From assembly GCA_902801425.1 (NCBI GenBank), contig CADCIQ010000024.1:1-63588 (forward strand): a stretch of 63,588 nt of DNA, in the 5' to 3' direction. Each line of letters opens with the position of its first letter. Positions within the stretch are counted from its first letter, which is position 1. The position numbers and the translations under genes are program-made. This document shows, one piece after another, positions 7,844 through 16,624 of this stretch. This stretch comes from an uncultured Bacteroidales bacterium. Its GTDB lineage: Bacteria > Bacteroidota > Bacteroidia > Bacteroidales > Bacteroidaceae. The notes under the pieces are model-generated. The model did not search any database, had not been told where the DNA came from, and saw nothing but the letters and a program-made list of their open reading frames with translations.

Positions 7844-8476
7844 TTAATCTCCCTTAATGGCATTCTCTATGCCATCAATCAACAGGGCGATAGCTTTCTG
7901 AAGATCAACATAAGGCTTCATCTCCTTATCTATTATTTCCTGTTTCTTCACTGTAGCATAGCGTTTCAAATCTCTCAGCACCCTTGCCTCATCACTTGTA
8001 CGGCTACGCTTAGCTGACAATTCCTTATATCTGTTATACTGCTTCATCTCACTACTCACATTATAGTCGCGAGTACGATAAAGCTTATTTGAAGGAGTAA
8101 GATAATTGCAGGTCTTAGTAACAGTCTTCCTGTTTATATCCACCAACTTCACCCTGAACTTCTCGTCACGACATTCCACAGTAACATTAGCCACCAGATA
8201 GTGGCTCTTCGTGTCAGACTCATCATAAAGAACCTCTGGCTTAAACTCAACCTTGCAAGCATCAGCATCGTTAGAAATGATAGTATTGTCAAAATCCTTG
8301 ATATTAGCCTCAAGCCATTTCATAGCCTTAGCGTATTTCTTTATAGAGGACGAAGTATATTCCGAAACATACTGGTATTTATTATCCACCTTTATGTCAA
8401 TGCTTTCATAAGCCACTTGAGCATAAGCCGGAAGCCAGCATGCGAGGATTGCGATTATAGTAAAAAAACTTTTCAT
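7844..8476 (-). CDS. secreted protein of unknown function, DUF4468-like layout
   Basis: 210 aa with a signal peptide over residues 1-19 (FTIIAILACWLPAYAQ). The mature part is basic and mixed alpha/beta, with strands HYLVANVTVECRDEKFRVKL in the middle and a long charged helical C-terminal half (YKELSAKRSRTSDEARVLRD). The central strands and the helix that follows recall the DUF4468 protein at 5104-5832, but the match is weak. It is transcribed alone. Function unknown. Confidence 0.6.
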   Translation of the reverse strand: MKSFFTIIAILACWLPAYAQVAYESIDIKVDNKYQYVSEYTSSSIKKYAKAMKWLEANIKDFDNTIISNDADACKVEFKPEVLYDESDTKSHYLVANVTVECRDEKFRVKLVDINRKTVTKTCNYLTPSNKLYRTRDYNVSSEMKQYNRYKELSAKRSRTSDEARVLRDLKRYATVKKQEIIDKEMKPYVDLQKAIALLIDGIENAIKGD

Positions 8477-8765
8477 ATATCCGTACTTTCAATTAATGTT
8501 TAGGTAAAAGGTTTAACCTTATAAATAAAGTCATTTGTTTGCAAAAATACATATTTATCTTGAAAAAAACAAATTTTTAGGTGATTTTTTTATCTAATAG
8601 CCAACGAGCAAAGACAGGAACGAGATGCTGCATAACATATTGTGTACGAGTTCATTTGCAAATATGCAACACAACCTGCACTATATCGCAACATAGCATT
8701 GCGATATTGCGCAGTAGTAAAAAGTATTGCATGATACAAATCAAAAACTTTTTGAAATATGAATA
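8477..8765. other. non-coding spacer, no gene recognised
   Basis: Upstream region of the minus-strand gene at 7844-8476 and of the divergent candidate RNA. A possible minus-strand -7 box (TATTTTTG) lies near 8541-8548. Apart from repeated GCAATATTGCG-like and GCAACA stretches around 8655-8715, nothing is recognised. Confidence 0.45.
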
Positions 8766-8797
8766 TTTGCACAATATGAAAAAACTTCATACCTTTG
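8766..8797 (+). promoter_or_regulatory. consensus promoter of a candidate small RNA
   Basis: TTTG (8766-8769) and TACCTTTG (8790-8797) are exactly 20 nt apart. Transcription should start near 8804. No protein-coding frame begins downstream of it before the terminator. Confidence 0.7.
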
Positions 8798-8803
8798 CTC
8801 TCG

Positions 8804-8966
8804 GAAATAAGTGTAATAATTATGTTATAAGGGGAAAAACTTTTAGATTTGATTTGGGGAATAGACAAATTGACGGTATTAAGCTAAGGTAAAACTGTAG
8901 GTTGTATAAATCGGGTAATAAGAAAAGGTCAAGATCCGGCGAGACGCGGGACTTGACCTTTTTCTT
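8804..8966 (+). ncRNA. candidate small RNA, about 160 nt
   Basis: The region lies between a consensus promoter (8766-8797) and a strong intrinsic terminator (8920-8966) and has no credible ORF: the only ATG after the predicted start gives MLstop. The RNA is A/U- and G-rich in its first two thirds. This is the layout of an independently transcribed small RNA. I cannot assign a family; a 6S-like RNA or a trans-acting sRNA are both possible. Confidence 0.5.
8920..8966 (+). terminator. intrinsic terminator of the candidate small RNA
   Basis: AAGAAAAGGTCAAG pairs with CTTGACCTTTTTCTT, closing a GC-rich loop, and the stem runs into a T-rich tail (TTTTTCTTATTTT). Confidence 0.75.
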
Positions 8967-9200
8967 ATTTTAATATCCCAAAACTGGTGGTGTTCTTTTT
9001 TCCTTAGACGAAAAATGCTAAACATTCCAATCTTCCAACGTATCCAAATCGGAGATTTCACATTCCTTACATGTTTTTCCATCTCTTTTATCATTGTCCT
9101 TTTTCCATCTTTTTCAATCAAAATCAAATAATATTAGCAGAAATACAAGAAGAACATGGGGTAAAAGTCTGAAGTACCTCCACTCTGGGTAGGTATTAAA

Positions 9201-9305
9201 TACCATATAAACACCATAAAGATACTATATAAATACCATTAAAATACCATATTTTATGGTAATATAATGGTATTATAATGGTATTATGATGGTATTATAA
9301 TGGTA
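9201..9305. repeat. phased heptamer array E (5+5 units, AT-rich variant)
   Basis: TACCATA-type heptamers start at 9201, 9212, 9223, 9234 and 9245. Inverted copies (TATGGTA, AATGGTA, GATGGTA) start at 9255, 9266, 9277, 9288 and 9299. The 11-nt step, the 10-nt centre step and the TTT centre are as in the other four arrays, although the heptamer here is TACCATT instead of TCCATCG. It lies between the candidate small RNA and the 3' end of hemD. No gene is read through it in an obvious way. Confidence 0.85.
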
Positions 9306-9351
9306 TTATCATCGGAGAAACAAGGGTGGATAAATATAGGAAATGAGGACT

Positions 9352-10161
9352 CTAAGCATTCTCAGAAGTAGAAAGAATAAATTCCTTAAGATGCTTGGCG
9401 AAGCCTGCAAAACTACCGTAATCGGGGGAAGTGAATCGAACATTTAGTCCTTCTTTCCTTACACAATGTGCGGTATAAGGTCCGAAACTGGCAAGGGAAG
9501 GCTTGGTGTTATGGCTCAAACGCTTATAAACTTGTGCCTCGGTGGCACTTGTAAACGCTACCCATTGTATCTTATCACGCAATAGAGTTTCTGCTTCGCG
9601 AAGGGCTTGCTCTGTTGCTGGACGGGTAACGTAGGCTGTTATATAGGTGACTTCAGCCTGAATAGCATGGAGGGCCTTAAGGAAATCAGGCACGGTGTCA
9701 GGCTCAATAAGGTCTTCAACACGAGGACCTAACACGGCTATGCGTGGTCGGACAGAATGTAGGGTAAATTCCTGGACACGGCTACGAAATTCATCGGCAA
9801 TACCCTTCAGACTTGGTTCGGCAGAGATAAAAGCCGGAGTAATGCCAAGCAACGACAAAGCCTCGTTGTCCTTGCCTATGGCGCAAACCTTCGGCAAGCG
9901 GATTGAATCCGCTGAGATTTTTGCTTTCTTGAGATACTCAGAAAGCAAAAGGATAGCCTTACGACTTGTGAACACCATATAGTCATAATCCTGCGCCTGA
10001 CTGATAATCTGCGAAATATCTTCGCAAGGTGTGGTGCGAATTAGAGGAATGCTGATAGGTTCAAAGCAGAACCTATCAGCATTACACGCTTTAAGAGCCT
10101 CAACAAAACGCTGGGAATAGCCTTCTGGGGCAGTTACTAAAACCGGGACAATGAACATCAA
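9352..10161 (-). CDS. hemD: uroporphyrinogen-III synthase
   Basis: 269 aa. HemD closes hydroxymethylbilane to uroporphyrinogen III with inversion of ring D, in the cytoplasm. Two similar alpha/beta domains are visible: the first with YDYMVFTSRKAILLLSEYL, the second with IQWVAFTSATEAQVYKRL, the pair of (V/A)FTS motifs that mark this family. FGPYTAHCVRKEGL near the C-terminus matches the usual GxxTAxxxxxxG segment. Sequence identity in the family is low, so the call rests on these motifs and on the hem operon. Its start overlaps the stop of the upstream MFS gene by 4 nt (ATGA), so they are translationally coupled. It is last in the operon. Confidence 0.85.
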   Translation of the reverse strand: MMFIVPVLVTAPEGYSQRFVEALKACNADRFCFEPISIPLIRTTPCEDISQIISQAQDYDYMVFTSRKAILLLSEYLKKAKISADSIRLPKVCAIGKDNEALSLLGITPAFISAEPSLKGIADEFRSRVQEFTLHSVRPRIAVLGPRVEDLIEPDTVPDFLKALHAIQAEVTYITAYVTRPATEQALREAETLLRDKIQWVAFTSATEAQVYKRLSHNTKPSLASFGPYTAHCVRKEGLNVRFTSPDYGSFAGFAKHLKEFILSTSENA

Positions 10162-11393
10162 GCCTTAACTTCTTTCTTCTTACTGAACATCAGGAACACA
10201 TAGACCACAGTTATAATGGTGAGTACAGACTCAAACAGGAAGAGATAGTGATAGCCAAAGAGATCTGCTACTTTTCCGCTTATCAATGACATGAAAAGAC
10301 CGCTGAAATGGGTTATAACCGTCTGTACGGTAAAGTCTGTTCCCTCTCTTCCAGGACGCACATTATCCATAGCTGTGGTATAAACTACAACGGTACTCAT
10401 GCCATAGCAGAACCATACAAGAATCAAACCACCAAGAACAAAAGGATAGGTTGGAGCATCGTTGGTGATAAAGTAGAGATAGAGCATGGCGAAAAGCGAA
10501 CAAACGGCAACTATCCTCCGGGCAACGAAACTGCCGAAACGGGTAATTAGCTGTCCGCTGACAAGTGATGCCACACAGGCAGCAGCAGAGCCAGCCACAC
10601 CGCTCATCATGCCTATCTGCTGCATGGAATAGCCGAGGTCAACAAGGTATGGCCGGAAGATAGAGAGCGATCCGATGATTCCTGCATAATACAAGGCAAG
10701 GAAACCTATCTGTCGCCAAATACTCTTACGAGTGAAGAACCAGATGAAATCAGCCTTTGAAACAGGCTCAGAAGCCGGCTGTGGTATGAGTTTCAGTTTC
10801 TTGTTACGCCAAAGAGGAATTATGGCAATAAGGACGAAGATACTCATGAAAGGCAATACATAGTGCCAACCGTACTTCTGGAGCAGTACGAGCAAGAAGC
10901 CGCTACCTATGAGAGTAGCAGCAAAGCAGCCAAGCGACTGCATGCTATTGACGAGTCCTTTGTCTTTCTTCCTAAAGGTGAGTACGGCAAGGGCATCCGT
11001 GGCAATATCTTGTGTGGCTGATGCTATGAGCGACAAGAAGATAAGCGTTAGGATAAAATAGAAATCCTCATGCAAGTCAAGATGCCCCACGAAGAGGATT
11101 ATAGCCGCATAGATTCCCTCACTAATGAAGATGCAACGGCGATAGCCTTTCATCGTGTTGCATCGGCGGTCAACCATCGGCGACCACAGGAACTTGAGCA
11201 CCCACGGGAGCTTTATCAGCTGAAGTGCCGCAATGGTAGAAAGTGAAAAAGATGCCTGACGCATAGTGACTTGCAATGCCGTTGAAAAGAACGTCATTGG
11301 CAAAGACTGCGCTATGTAGAGGCAGAAGAAGGTGAAGAGATTGAATTTCTGCCCTTCGGTGTTAGATGTGTATAGTCGTTGAATCCAGTGCAC
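10158..11393 (-). CDS. MFS transporter, AmpG/PAT-like, in the haem operon
   Basis: 411 aa, about 12 membrane segments. The N-terminal part (SLPMTFFSTALQVTMRQ, LKFLWSPMVDR) and the motif ATQDIATDALAVL resemble the PAT/AmpG branch of the major facilitator superfamily, whose AmpG members import muropeptides and whose eukaryotic members carry acetyl-CoA. Here it sits between hemG and hemD, overlapping hemD by 4 nt, so a substrate linked to tetrapyrroles is a reasonable inference but is not shown by the sequence. Confidence 0.75.
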   Translation of the reverse strand: MHWIQRLYTSNTEGQKFNLFTFFCLYIAQSLPMTFFSTALQVTMRQASFSLSTIAALQLIKLPWVLKFLWSPMVDRRCNTMKGYRRCIFISEGIYAAIILFVGHLDLHEDFYFILTLIFLSLIASATQDIATDALAVLTFRKKDKGLVNSMQSLGCFAATLIGSGFLLVLLQKYGWHYVLPFMSIFVLIAIIPLWRNKKLKLIPQPASEPVSKADFIWFFTRKSIWRQIGFLALYYAGIIGSLSIFRPYLVDLGYSMQQIGMMSGVAGSAAACVASLVSGQLITRFGSFVARRIVAVCSLFAMLYLYFITNDAPTYPFVLGGLILVWFCYGMSTVVVYTTAMDNVRPGREGTDFTVQTVITHFSGLFMSLISGKVADLFGYHYLFLFESVLTIITVVYVFLMFSKKKEVKA

Positions 11394-11416
11394 AGGAAAA
11401 ATAAGAATTAAGAATT

Positions 11417-11480
11417 AAAAAGGAAAAAGTATGATTACATTAATCGCTAATACTAACCATACTTTTTATTTTTTACTTTT
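11417..11480. repeat. palindromic intergenic repeat (AAAAAGTATG type)
   Basis: AAAAAGGAAAAAGTATG at 11417-11433 faces CATACTTTTTATTTTTT at 11458-11474. A second member lies at 52691-52782. It interrupts the hem operon between hemG and the MFS gene. Confidence 0.55.
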
Positions 11481-11486
11481 AACTTT

Positions 11487-12854
11487 TTAAATAGCCGCCA
11501 ATATCTCCGCCTCATCAAAGCCTTGCTTGATGCGGTCGCCTATGCCTATGCCGTCACGCAAGTTACCAGCAATACGGAGGTTTGGATATTGCTTCTGGAG
11601 TTTTTCAACAGCAGCAAAACGTGCATCTGATGAAGCCTCATACTGAGGAATGGCACGTTCATGACGGAATATCTTAATAGCATCTGCCTTTGTGCCAGCA
11701 GGGAACTTTAGCATTTCAACAAGATATTCATTCACCAGGACTTCAAACTCAGCATCGGTTTTCTTAAGCATCTCTGGATGACGTGCCCCTCCAATGAAAT
11801 ATGCCATAGCAGCACCTTTTTTCGGACATCTTTCCACAAAACAAGCAGAAGGGAAGAGTATGCCGAGAATCTGTTTCTTCTCTCGTGAAGGCACAAGACC
11901 ACCGAAAGCAAGCCATTGGTTATCTCCACAATCATTCAAACCAACACCAATCTGTACAACAGGCGCATAGTATAGATTGCTGAGATCTTTCATCGTATCT
12001 GCATCCACGAATGGCAGAAGCTCTGGCAATGAGTAAGCACCACAGGTTGTCACGACCTTTGAAGCGTGAATCTGATGCTGTTCACCATCTTTCTGATAGG
12101 TTATTATCCAACCTTCACCTTCTGGATTGATTTTAATTCCCTGTGCTCCAGTAGTGATGTTATCATAGCCTATAGCATTGGCAAGAGCATTTATAAGATT
12201 ACTAAAACCGCCCTTTGCAGAGAATACTTTCTTAGTAGCCTTACGGTCACGGTCGGTCTTAGGAATCTTTGCCTTGGCAATACTTCCCTTGATAAAAGAA
12301 CCATATTGCTGCTCGAGATTATAGAGCTTGGGAAGTGCGAGACGAACAGGTAACTTATATGGATCTCCAGCATATACCCCAGATAGGAACGGATCAACGG
12401 CATAGTTTACATACGACTTTCCAAGACGACGCTCTGCCAACGAGCCAACCGACTCGTATGGGTCATTACCTTTCTTTCGCCAAGGCTCTCCGAGAATACG
12501 AAACTTATCATGCCAAGTGAAGAGAGGTGTCTTCAATGCCGTACCAAGACCTGACGGAAGCGCATGGAATTTCTTGCCCTTCCATATAAGACGACGCTTG
12601 CTTGACTCAAGGGCAGTTTCAAGTGTACAAGCATCACCAAGTTGCTCGAAAAGCTCTGCCACCTCTGGGTGCTTAACCACACCTGTATTTGGACCACTTT
12701 CAAATGTGAAGTTGCCTATCTTCTGAGTATTAATCTGTCCGCCAATGCGGTTCTGACACTCAAGTAGCTGTATGTCCTTTCCTTTGCGGTGCAGTTCATA
12801 GGCACAAGTCATGCCTGTTATACCTGCTCCGATAATTACAATATCTTTTTTCAT
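11487..12854 (-). CDS. hemG: protoporphyrinogen oxidase, FAD-dependent (HemY-type)
   Basis: 455 aa. It oxidises protoporphyrinogen IX to protoporphyrin IX at the cytoplasmic membrane or in the cytoplasm. The N-terminus carries a Rossmann FAD-binding motif (IVIIGAGITG, residues 5-14) and ends the dinucleotide fold with LLECQNRIGGQ. The C-terminus has the second FAD contact, RIAGNLRDGIGIGDRI, typical of the HemY/PPOX family. The gene is commonly labelled hemG in Bacteroidetes although it belongs to the HemY type, not the flavodoxin-like HemG of enterobacteria. One nucleotide separates it from hemN upstream, so the two are co-transcribed. Confidence 0.9.
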   Translation of the reverse strand: MKKDIVIIGAGITGMTCAYELHRKGKDIQLLECQNRIGGQINTQKIGNFTFESGPNTGVVKHPEVAELFEQLGDACTLETALESSKRRLIWKGKKFHALPSGLGTALKTPLFTWHDKFRILGEPWRKKGNDPYESVGSLAERRLGKSYVNYAVDPFLSGVYAGDPYKLPVRLALPKLYNLEQQYGSFIKGSIAKAKIPKTDRDRKATKKVFSAKGGFSNLINALANAIGYDNITTGAQGIKINPEGEGWIITYQKDGEQHQIHASKVVTTCGAYSLPELLPFVDADTMKDLSNLYYAPVVQIGVGLNDCGDNQWLAFGGLVPSREKKQILGILFPSACFVERCPKKGAAMAYFIGGARHPEMLKKTDAEFEVLVNEYLVEMLKFPAGTKADAIKIFRHERAIPQYEASSDARFAAVEKLQKQYPNLRIAGNLRDGIGIGDRIKQGFDEAEILAAI

Positions 12855-12855
12855 T

Positions 12856-14217
12856 TTAAATCGGCTTAGAAAATTTCTTATCCGTATTCTGCATTAGAGG
12901 ATCGAGGGCTGCTGCCACATTGCGAACAAAAGGATGTCCTACTTTGGTCATCTCAATTCCGCTTTCAGTCTTTTCAAACAGACCATCAGCAGCCATATCG
13001 TTTAGTCGTGTCTCGTCATAGTGAAGTGCAGCCTTAACCTCCTCCACGCTTATCTGCATAGTAGAGGCAATCTCATTCCAATTCAGGCGATAGTTACACA
13101 TAAGGCGTTCTATAACCTCCTTGGCAATACGTTCCTGTGGTGTAAGGGCATAGCCTTTGCGTGTTGTGAGCGTACCGTTAAGAGTGGCATCTATGTATTC
13201 CTGTATATCCTTCGTGTTCTGTGCATAAGTGCTATCGAGCTGGCTAATTCCCGTTGCACCAAAGGCATAAACCTGACCTGTGGTGCGACGTGTGCAATAG
13301 CCCTGGAAGTTGCGATAGAGAAGTCCTACCTCAAGAGCTTTGTAAAGTTCATCATCGGGTAGCACGAAGTGATCTAATCCTATGCTTTTGTAGCCAGCCG
13401 CATGTAGCATATCAGCGGCCTCCTCATACATTTTCTGCTTTTCTTCAGTAGCAGGAAGTCCATGTTTCTCAAGCACTTGCTGACGTTTGAACACCCAAGG
13501 CACATGACCGTAACTGAAAGTGACGAGACGGTCAGGATGCAGCAGGATAGCCTTTTCTATATTCTTTGCAAAGGATGCAGGGGTCTGATATGGAAGTCCG
13601 AAGAGGAAGTCCATATTAACAGTAGCACCAGCAGAGCGCAATATCGTCATTATCTCCTCGAGTGGCAGGTTGCTTGGTGTGCGTCCAACGGTCTCAAGCA
13701 CCTTTGTATCAAGGTCTTGCACACCGATAGAGAAGCGATTGAAATGACTTTCGGTGAGTGCTATCCAGTCTTGTTCTGTGAGATAACCAGGGTGACACTC
13801 AACTGCTATCTCAGGTTTCTCTATTGTTGGAAAAAGAGAAAGCAGATGGTCGTTTATCTCCTTAAGAACAGACGCAGGCATTGCCGTCGGACTACCACCG
13901 CCGAAGTGTATTTGACTGATAGGGCGGTTTTTATCGAGGTTTGCCGTTACTATGTCTATTTCCTTATGAATAGCGTCTAAATATCTTGCCACAGTATCGC
14001 CCGTGCGTGGCAGGATGTATGAGTTACATCCGCAGTAATGGCACAGACGCTTGCAAAAAGGCATGTGGAGATAGAAGGATATCAAGGAAGTACCTTCATC
14101 ATTAGAGCGACATACAGCATCAATATATTCTTCCGGCTGCATGGCGCGGAAGTAATTGGCTGGCGGATAACTCGTATAACGAGGTACGGATACGTTGTAT
14201 TTATCGATTAAGTTCAT
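12856..14217 (-). CDS. hemN: oxygen-independent coproporphyrinogen III oxidase
   Basis: 453 aa. A radical-SAM enzyme that decarboxylates coproporphyrinogen III to protoporphyrinogen IX without oxygen. The 4Fe-4S ligands lie in CKRLCHYCGC (Cys55, Cys59, Cys62, with Cys64 following), and HFGGGSPTAM is the SAM-binding GGG(T/S)P motif. The length and the tail domain agree with true HemN rather than HemW. It is the first hem gene of the operon hemN-hemG-MFS-hemD. An anaerobic enzyme fits a strict anaerobe. Confidence 0.92.
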   Translation of the reverse strand: MNLIDKYNVSVPRYTSYPPANYFRAMQPEEYIDAVCRSNDEGTSLISFYLHMPFCKRLCHYCGCNSYILPRTGDTVARYLDAIHKEIDIVTANLDKNRPISQIHFGGGSPTAMPASVLKEINDHLLSLFPTIEKPEIAVECHPGYLTEQDWIALTESHFNRFSIGVQDLDTKVLETVGRTPSNLPLEEIMTILRSAGATVNMDFLFGLPYQTPASFAKNIEKAILLHPDRLVTFSYGHVPWVFKRQQVLEKHGLPATEEKQKMYEEAADMLHAAGYKSIGLDHFVLPDDELYKALEVGLLYRNFQGYCTRRTTGQVYAFGATGISQLDSTYAQNTKDIQEYIDATLNGTLTTRKGYALTPQERIAKEVIERLMCNYRLNWNEIASTMQISVEEVKAALHYDETRLNDMAADGLFEKTESGIEMTKVGHPFVRNVAAALDPLMQNTDKKFSKPI

Positions 14218-14225
14218 GACAAAAC

Positions 14226-14262
14226 GGCCTCTCCCCCCGCCCTCCCCCGTAGGGAGGGAGCC
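14226..14262. repeat. GC-rich palindromic repeat (GGCCTCTCCCC type), copy 1
   Basis: GGCCTCTCCCCCCGCCCTCC with CCCGTAGGGAGGGAGCC behind it, followed by CGATTC and ATGGGGGA. It lies 9 nt upstream of the hemN start codon in the gap to the TonB receptor gene. Other copies lie at 38775, 38880 (inverted), 52572 and 54491. The base composition differs sharply from the surrounding DNA. Confidence 0.8.
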
Positions 14263-14302
14263 GATTCTAAAATGGGGGATTGCCCATGTTAATTGTTAAT
14301 TA

Positions 14303-16390
14303 TTACTTGTTAATTGTCAAATTCAAATCAACGCCCAATGTCAGAGGAGTTCCCTTCTGAGCATATTTTGCTGATGACACGAAATAATAGCTGTGATACT
14401 TGGTGTTGCTCAGGTTCTTGCCCCAGAAAGCTATACCGAGCTTGCCTTTCCTCAACTCAACGCGGGCACTTGGCAGGAAATAGAGGTGCTGGCATACAGC
14501 ATTATCATCAAGCCAATAGAGCTTACCTACACCATTAAGACCAGCAGAGAACGTGATTGCATCAAAAGTTCCTACATTACGGAGACTGTAGTTGGCATTG
14601 AGAGCAAATGTGTTGCGTGGTACCATAGGCACCATATTACCAGAGTAATCGGCAGTTGCACTCTTCTGATAATCAAGGAACTGAGCGTATGTATAGCCAT
14701 AGTTCACCTGAATGGTGAAGTCTGCGATAGGACGACAGGTCAAAGAAAGCTCCATGCCTTTACTATTTGAATGTCCAGCATTATTTATCACATTACCAAC
14801 ACCTGGCACGGTCTGAGTGATATGCTGATTCTTCCAGTCAATATAGAAGAGAGTCAATTCGCCTGAGAATGTGTGACTTGCATTTGCCACCTTAGCACCA
14901 ACCTCATAGTTCCAGTTATGCTCAGGATCATAAGTGCGGTCATCCTCAGTAGGAATCGTGGCATTAAAGCCACCGCCCTTATAGCCCTTGGTTATGTTGG
15001 CAAAGAGCATATTCTCCTTATTAAATTTATAAGAGAGTCCAAAGCGAGGAATAAGTTCCGTGAACTTCAAAGACTCTGTAAATGGCTGACCTACAGGCTG
15101 AGTTGTATTGTCCTCGTGATTGAACTGAGTGCGTGAGTAATCCATACTGTTATACTCATGATCAAGGCGCAATCCTACGGTAGCAGAGAGACCTCCAACG
15201 AGATTATATGAACCTTGCGCAAAGAATGCAATACCACGTAATGGATTATCATACAAAGAGCGTTGCTCATAGCCCTTGGTTATATAGTCGGTACCTTGAT
15301 CCTGAGTGCCCCATTGGCTAAAGAGGAATGTACCTGCAACCCACTGAAACTTGCCGTCGTGCTCAGACTTAAGCGTAAGTTCCTCGCTGATAACATTATG
15401 ACGAATGCCATTTGTTACGAAGTATGTATCATTTGCGGTAAAGTCCTGATCCACTTCCTGATCATCACGAATGTACTGAAAGGATGTCTGGCTATTCAAA
15501 CTCCACAAATCGCTTGTATAGTTAGCCGTGAAGCCTGTGCCAGAAATCAAGCGCTTGTAGCCGCATGGACGGTTGTAATTGATATCTGAAAGCACATCTG
15601 TCTCTGGATCATATACGGAATATGCATAGCCGCCCTGATTGAGATAGTCAAGACTTGAAGACAGACGGAGCATCCAATGCTTGGCAGGCTTGTAATGCAA
15701 CGCTATGCGACCACCGCCCGCATTCAGCTTATCGGCTTTCTTTCCGAGTGTCACGTTATCGAAATAGCCATCGCAATGCTCATAGTAACCACTTGCGTTG
15801 AAACCGAACTGTTCGCTGAGCAGAGAATAATGTGATGCCTGAGCCTTAACGGTGTTGTAGTTGCCATAGCGAAGACGCACCTTAGTTCCCTGATAGTCGA
15901 ATGGCGTGTAGTTATACACATTTATCACACCACCTATCGTATTACGACCATAGAGCGTACCCTGCGGACCACGGAAAACCTCAATAGCCTTGACATCGAG
16001 CATATCAGCATTGAAGGCAGATAGTTCGAAGTGAGGCATACCGTCAACGTAATATCCTACGGCAGTTCCCTTCACCTTTGAGTAGATACCACGCATGATA
16101 ATAGGGGTGGTCTGTCGCGAGCCGTACTCAGGAATGAATATGTTAGGCAACTGTGAAGAAAGGTCCTCGATATTACCTATCTGATTTGTCTGAATCTGAT
16201 GGCTACCCATCACGGAGACAGACGAAGGTGTGAGATTATGCTTGTTCACCTTTGTGCCTACGATTGAGACATTCTTCAGCGTAACATTATCAAAAACACT
16301 ATCTTTAGTCTCTATGTTTTCTGCCTGTGTTGTTGTTATTCCTGAAATTGTCAATACGGCCGTTAAAGCCACTGTATTCTTTGTTGTCAT
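14303..16390 (-). CDS. TonB-dependent outer-membrane receptor
   Basis: 695 aa with a signal peptide over about residues 1-23 (ALTAVLTISGITTTQA). The plug domain follows at about 40-160: SVSVMGSHQIQTNQIGNIED, then IIMRGIYSKVKG and EVFRGPQGTLYGRNTIGGVI, the hallmark of the plug. The rest is a 22-strand barrel with repeated aromatic strands and a C-terminal LTLGVDLNLTI strand. Such receptors import siderophores, haem or other large ligands with TonB energy. It is upstream of the hem operon on the same strand and divergent from a second receptor, which suggests iron or porphyrin uptake. The ligand is not determined. Confidence 0.88.
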   Translation of the reverse strand: MTTKNTVALTAVLTISGITTTQAENIETKDSVFDNVTLKNVSIVGTKVNKHNLTPSSVSVMGSHQIQTNQIGNIEDLSSQLPNIFIPEYGSRQTTPIIMRGIYSKVKGTAVGYYVDGMPHFELSAFNADMLDVKAIEVFRGPQGTLYGRNTIGGVINVYNYTPFDYQGTKVRLRYGNYNTVKAQASHYSLLSEQFGFNASGYYEHCDGYFDNVTLGKKADKLNAGGGRIALHYKPAKHWMLRLSSSLDYLNQGGYAYSVYDPETDVLSDINYNRPCGYKRLISGTGFTANYTSDLWSLNSQTSFQYIRDDQEVDQDFTANDTYFVTNGIRHNVISEELTLKSEHDGKFQWVAGTFLFSQWGTQDQGTDYITKGYEQRSLYDNPLRGIAFFAQGSYNLVGGLSATVGLRLDHEYNSMDYSRTQFNHEDNTTQPVGQPFTESLKFTELIPRFGLSYKFNKENMLFANITKGYKGGGFNATIPTEDDRTYDPEHNWNYEVGAKVANASHTFSGELTLFYIDWKNQHITQTVPGVGNVINNAGHSNSKGMELSLTCRPIADFTIQVNYGYTYAQFLDYQKSATADYSGNMVPMVPRNTFALNANYSLRNVGTFDAITFSAGLNGVGKLYWLDDNAVCQHLYFLPSARVELRKGKLGIAFWGKNLSNTKYHSYYFVSSAKYAQKGTPLTLGVDLNLTINK

Positions 16391-16429
16391 ACCTTTTTCT
16401 ACTATTATCTTTTCGGGTGCAAAATTAAC

Positions 16430-16437
16430 AATTTTTA
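16430..16437 (-). promoter_or_regulatory. -7 box of the minus-strand TonB receptor
   Basis: TAATTTTG on the minus strand, 40 nt before the start codon, without a clear TTTG box at the right distance. The sequence from this box (TTTGCACCCGAAAA) is repeated at the start of the divergent transcript. Confidence 0.5.
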
Positions 16438-16569
16438 TCCATATATGAAATCCTCATTTGTATGGATTTTTCTCGTTCTATCACAAAAAATCCTGTAATA
16501 TCAGACACACACCTATCATTTTAGGTATTGTTTTCATAAGATGATGAACAAAATACTAATTTTTAAGTA

Positions 16570-16600
16570 TTGGAAAATTTTGAAAGATTACGTAACTTTG
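16570..16600 (+). promoter_or_regulatory. promoter of the plus-strand TonB receptor
   Basis: TTGG (16570-16573) and TAACTTTG (16593-16600), 19 nt apart. The start should lie near 16607 and the start codon at 16625. Because the in-frame codons upstream (from 16541) precede this promoter, ATG 16625 is the better start. Confidence 0.65.
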
Positions 16601-16624
16601 CACCCGAAAACAAATATAAACAAA

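Noticed and set aside
8581-8892. A 103-codon plus-strand frame over the candidate small RNA
   Set aside because: It begins with a non-ATG codon far upstream of the promoter, is composed of Cys/Ser/Lys-rich non-protein-like sequence and ends before the terminator without a partner.
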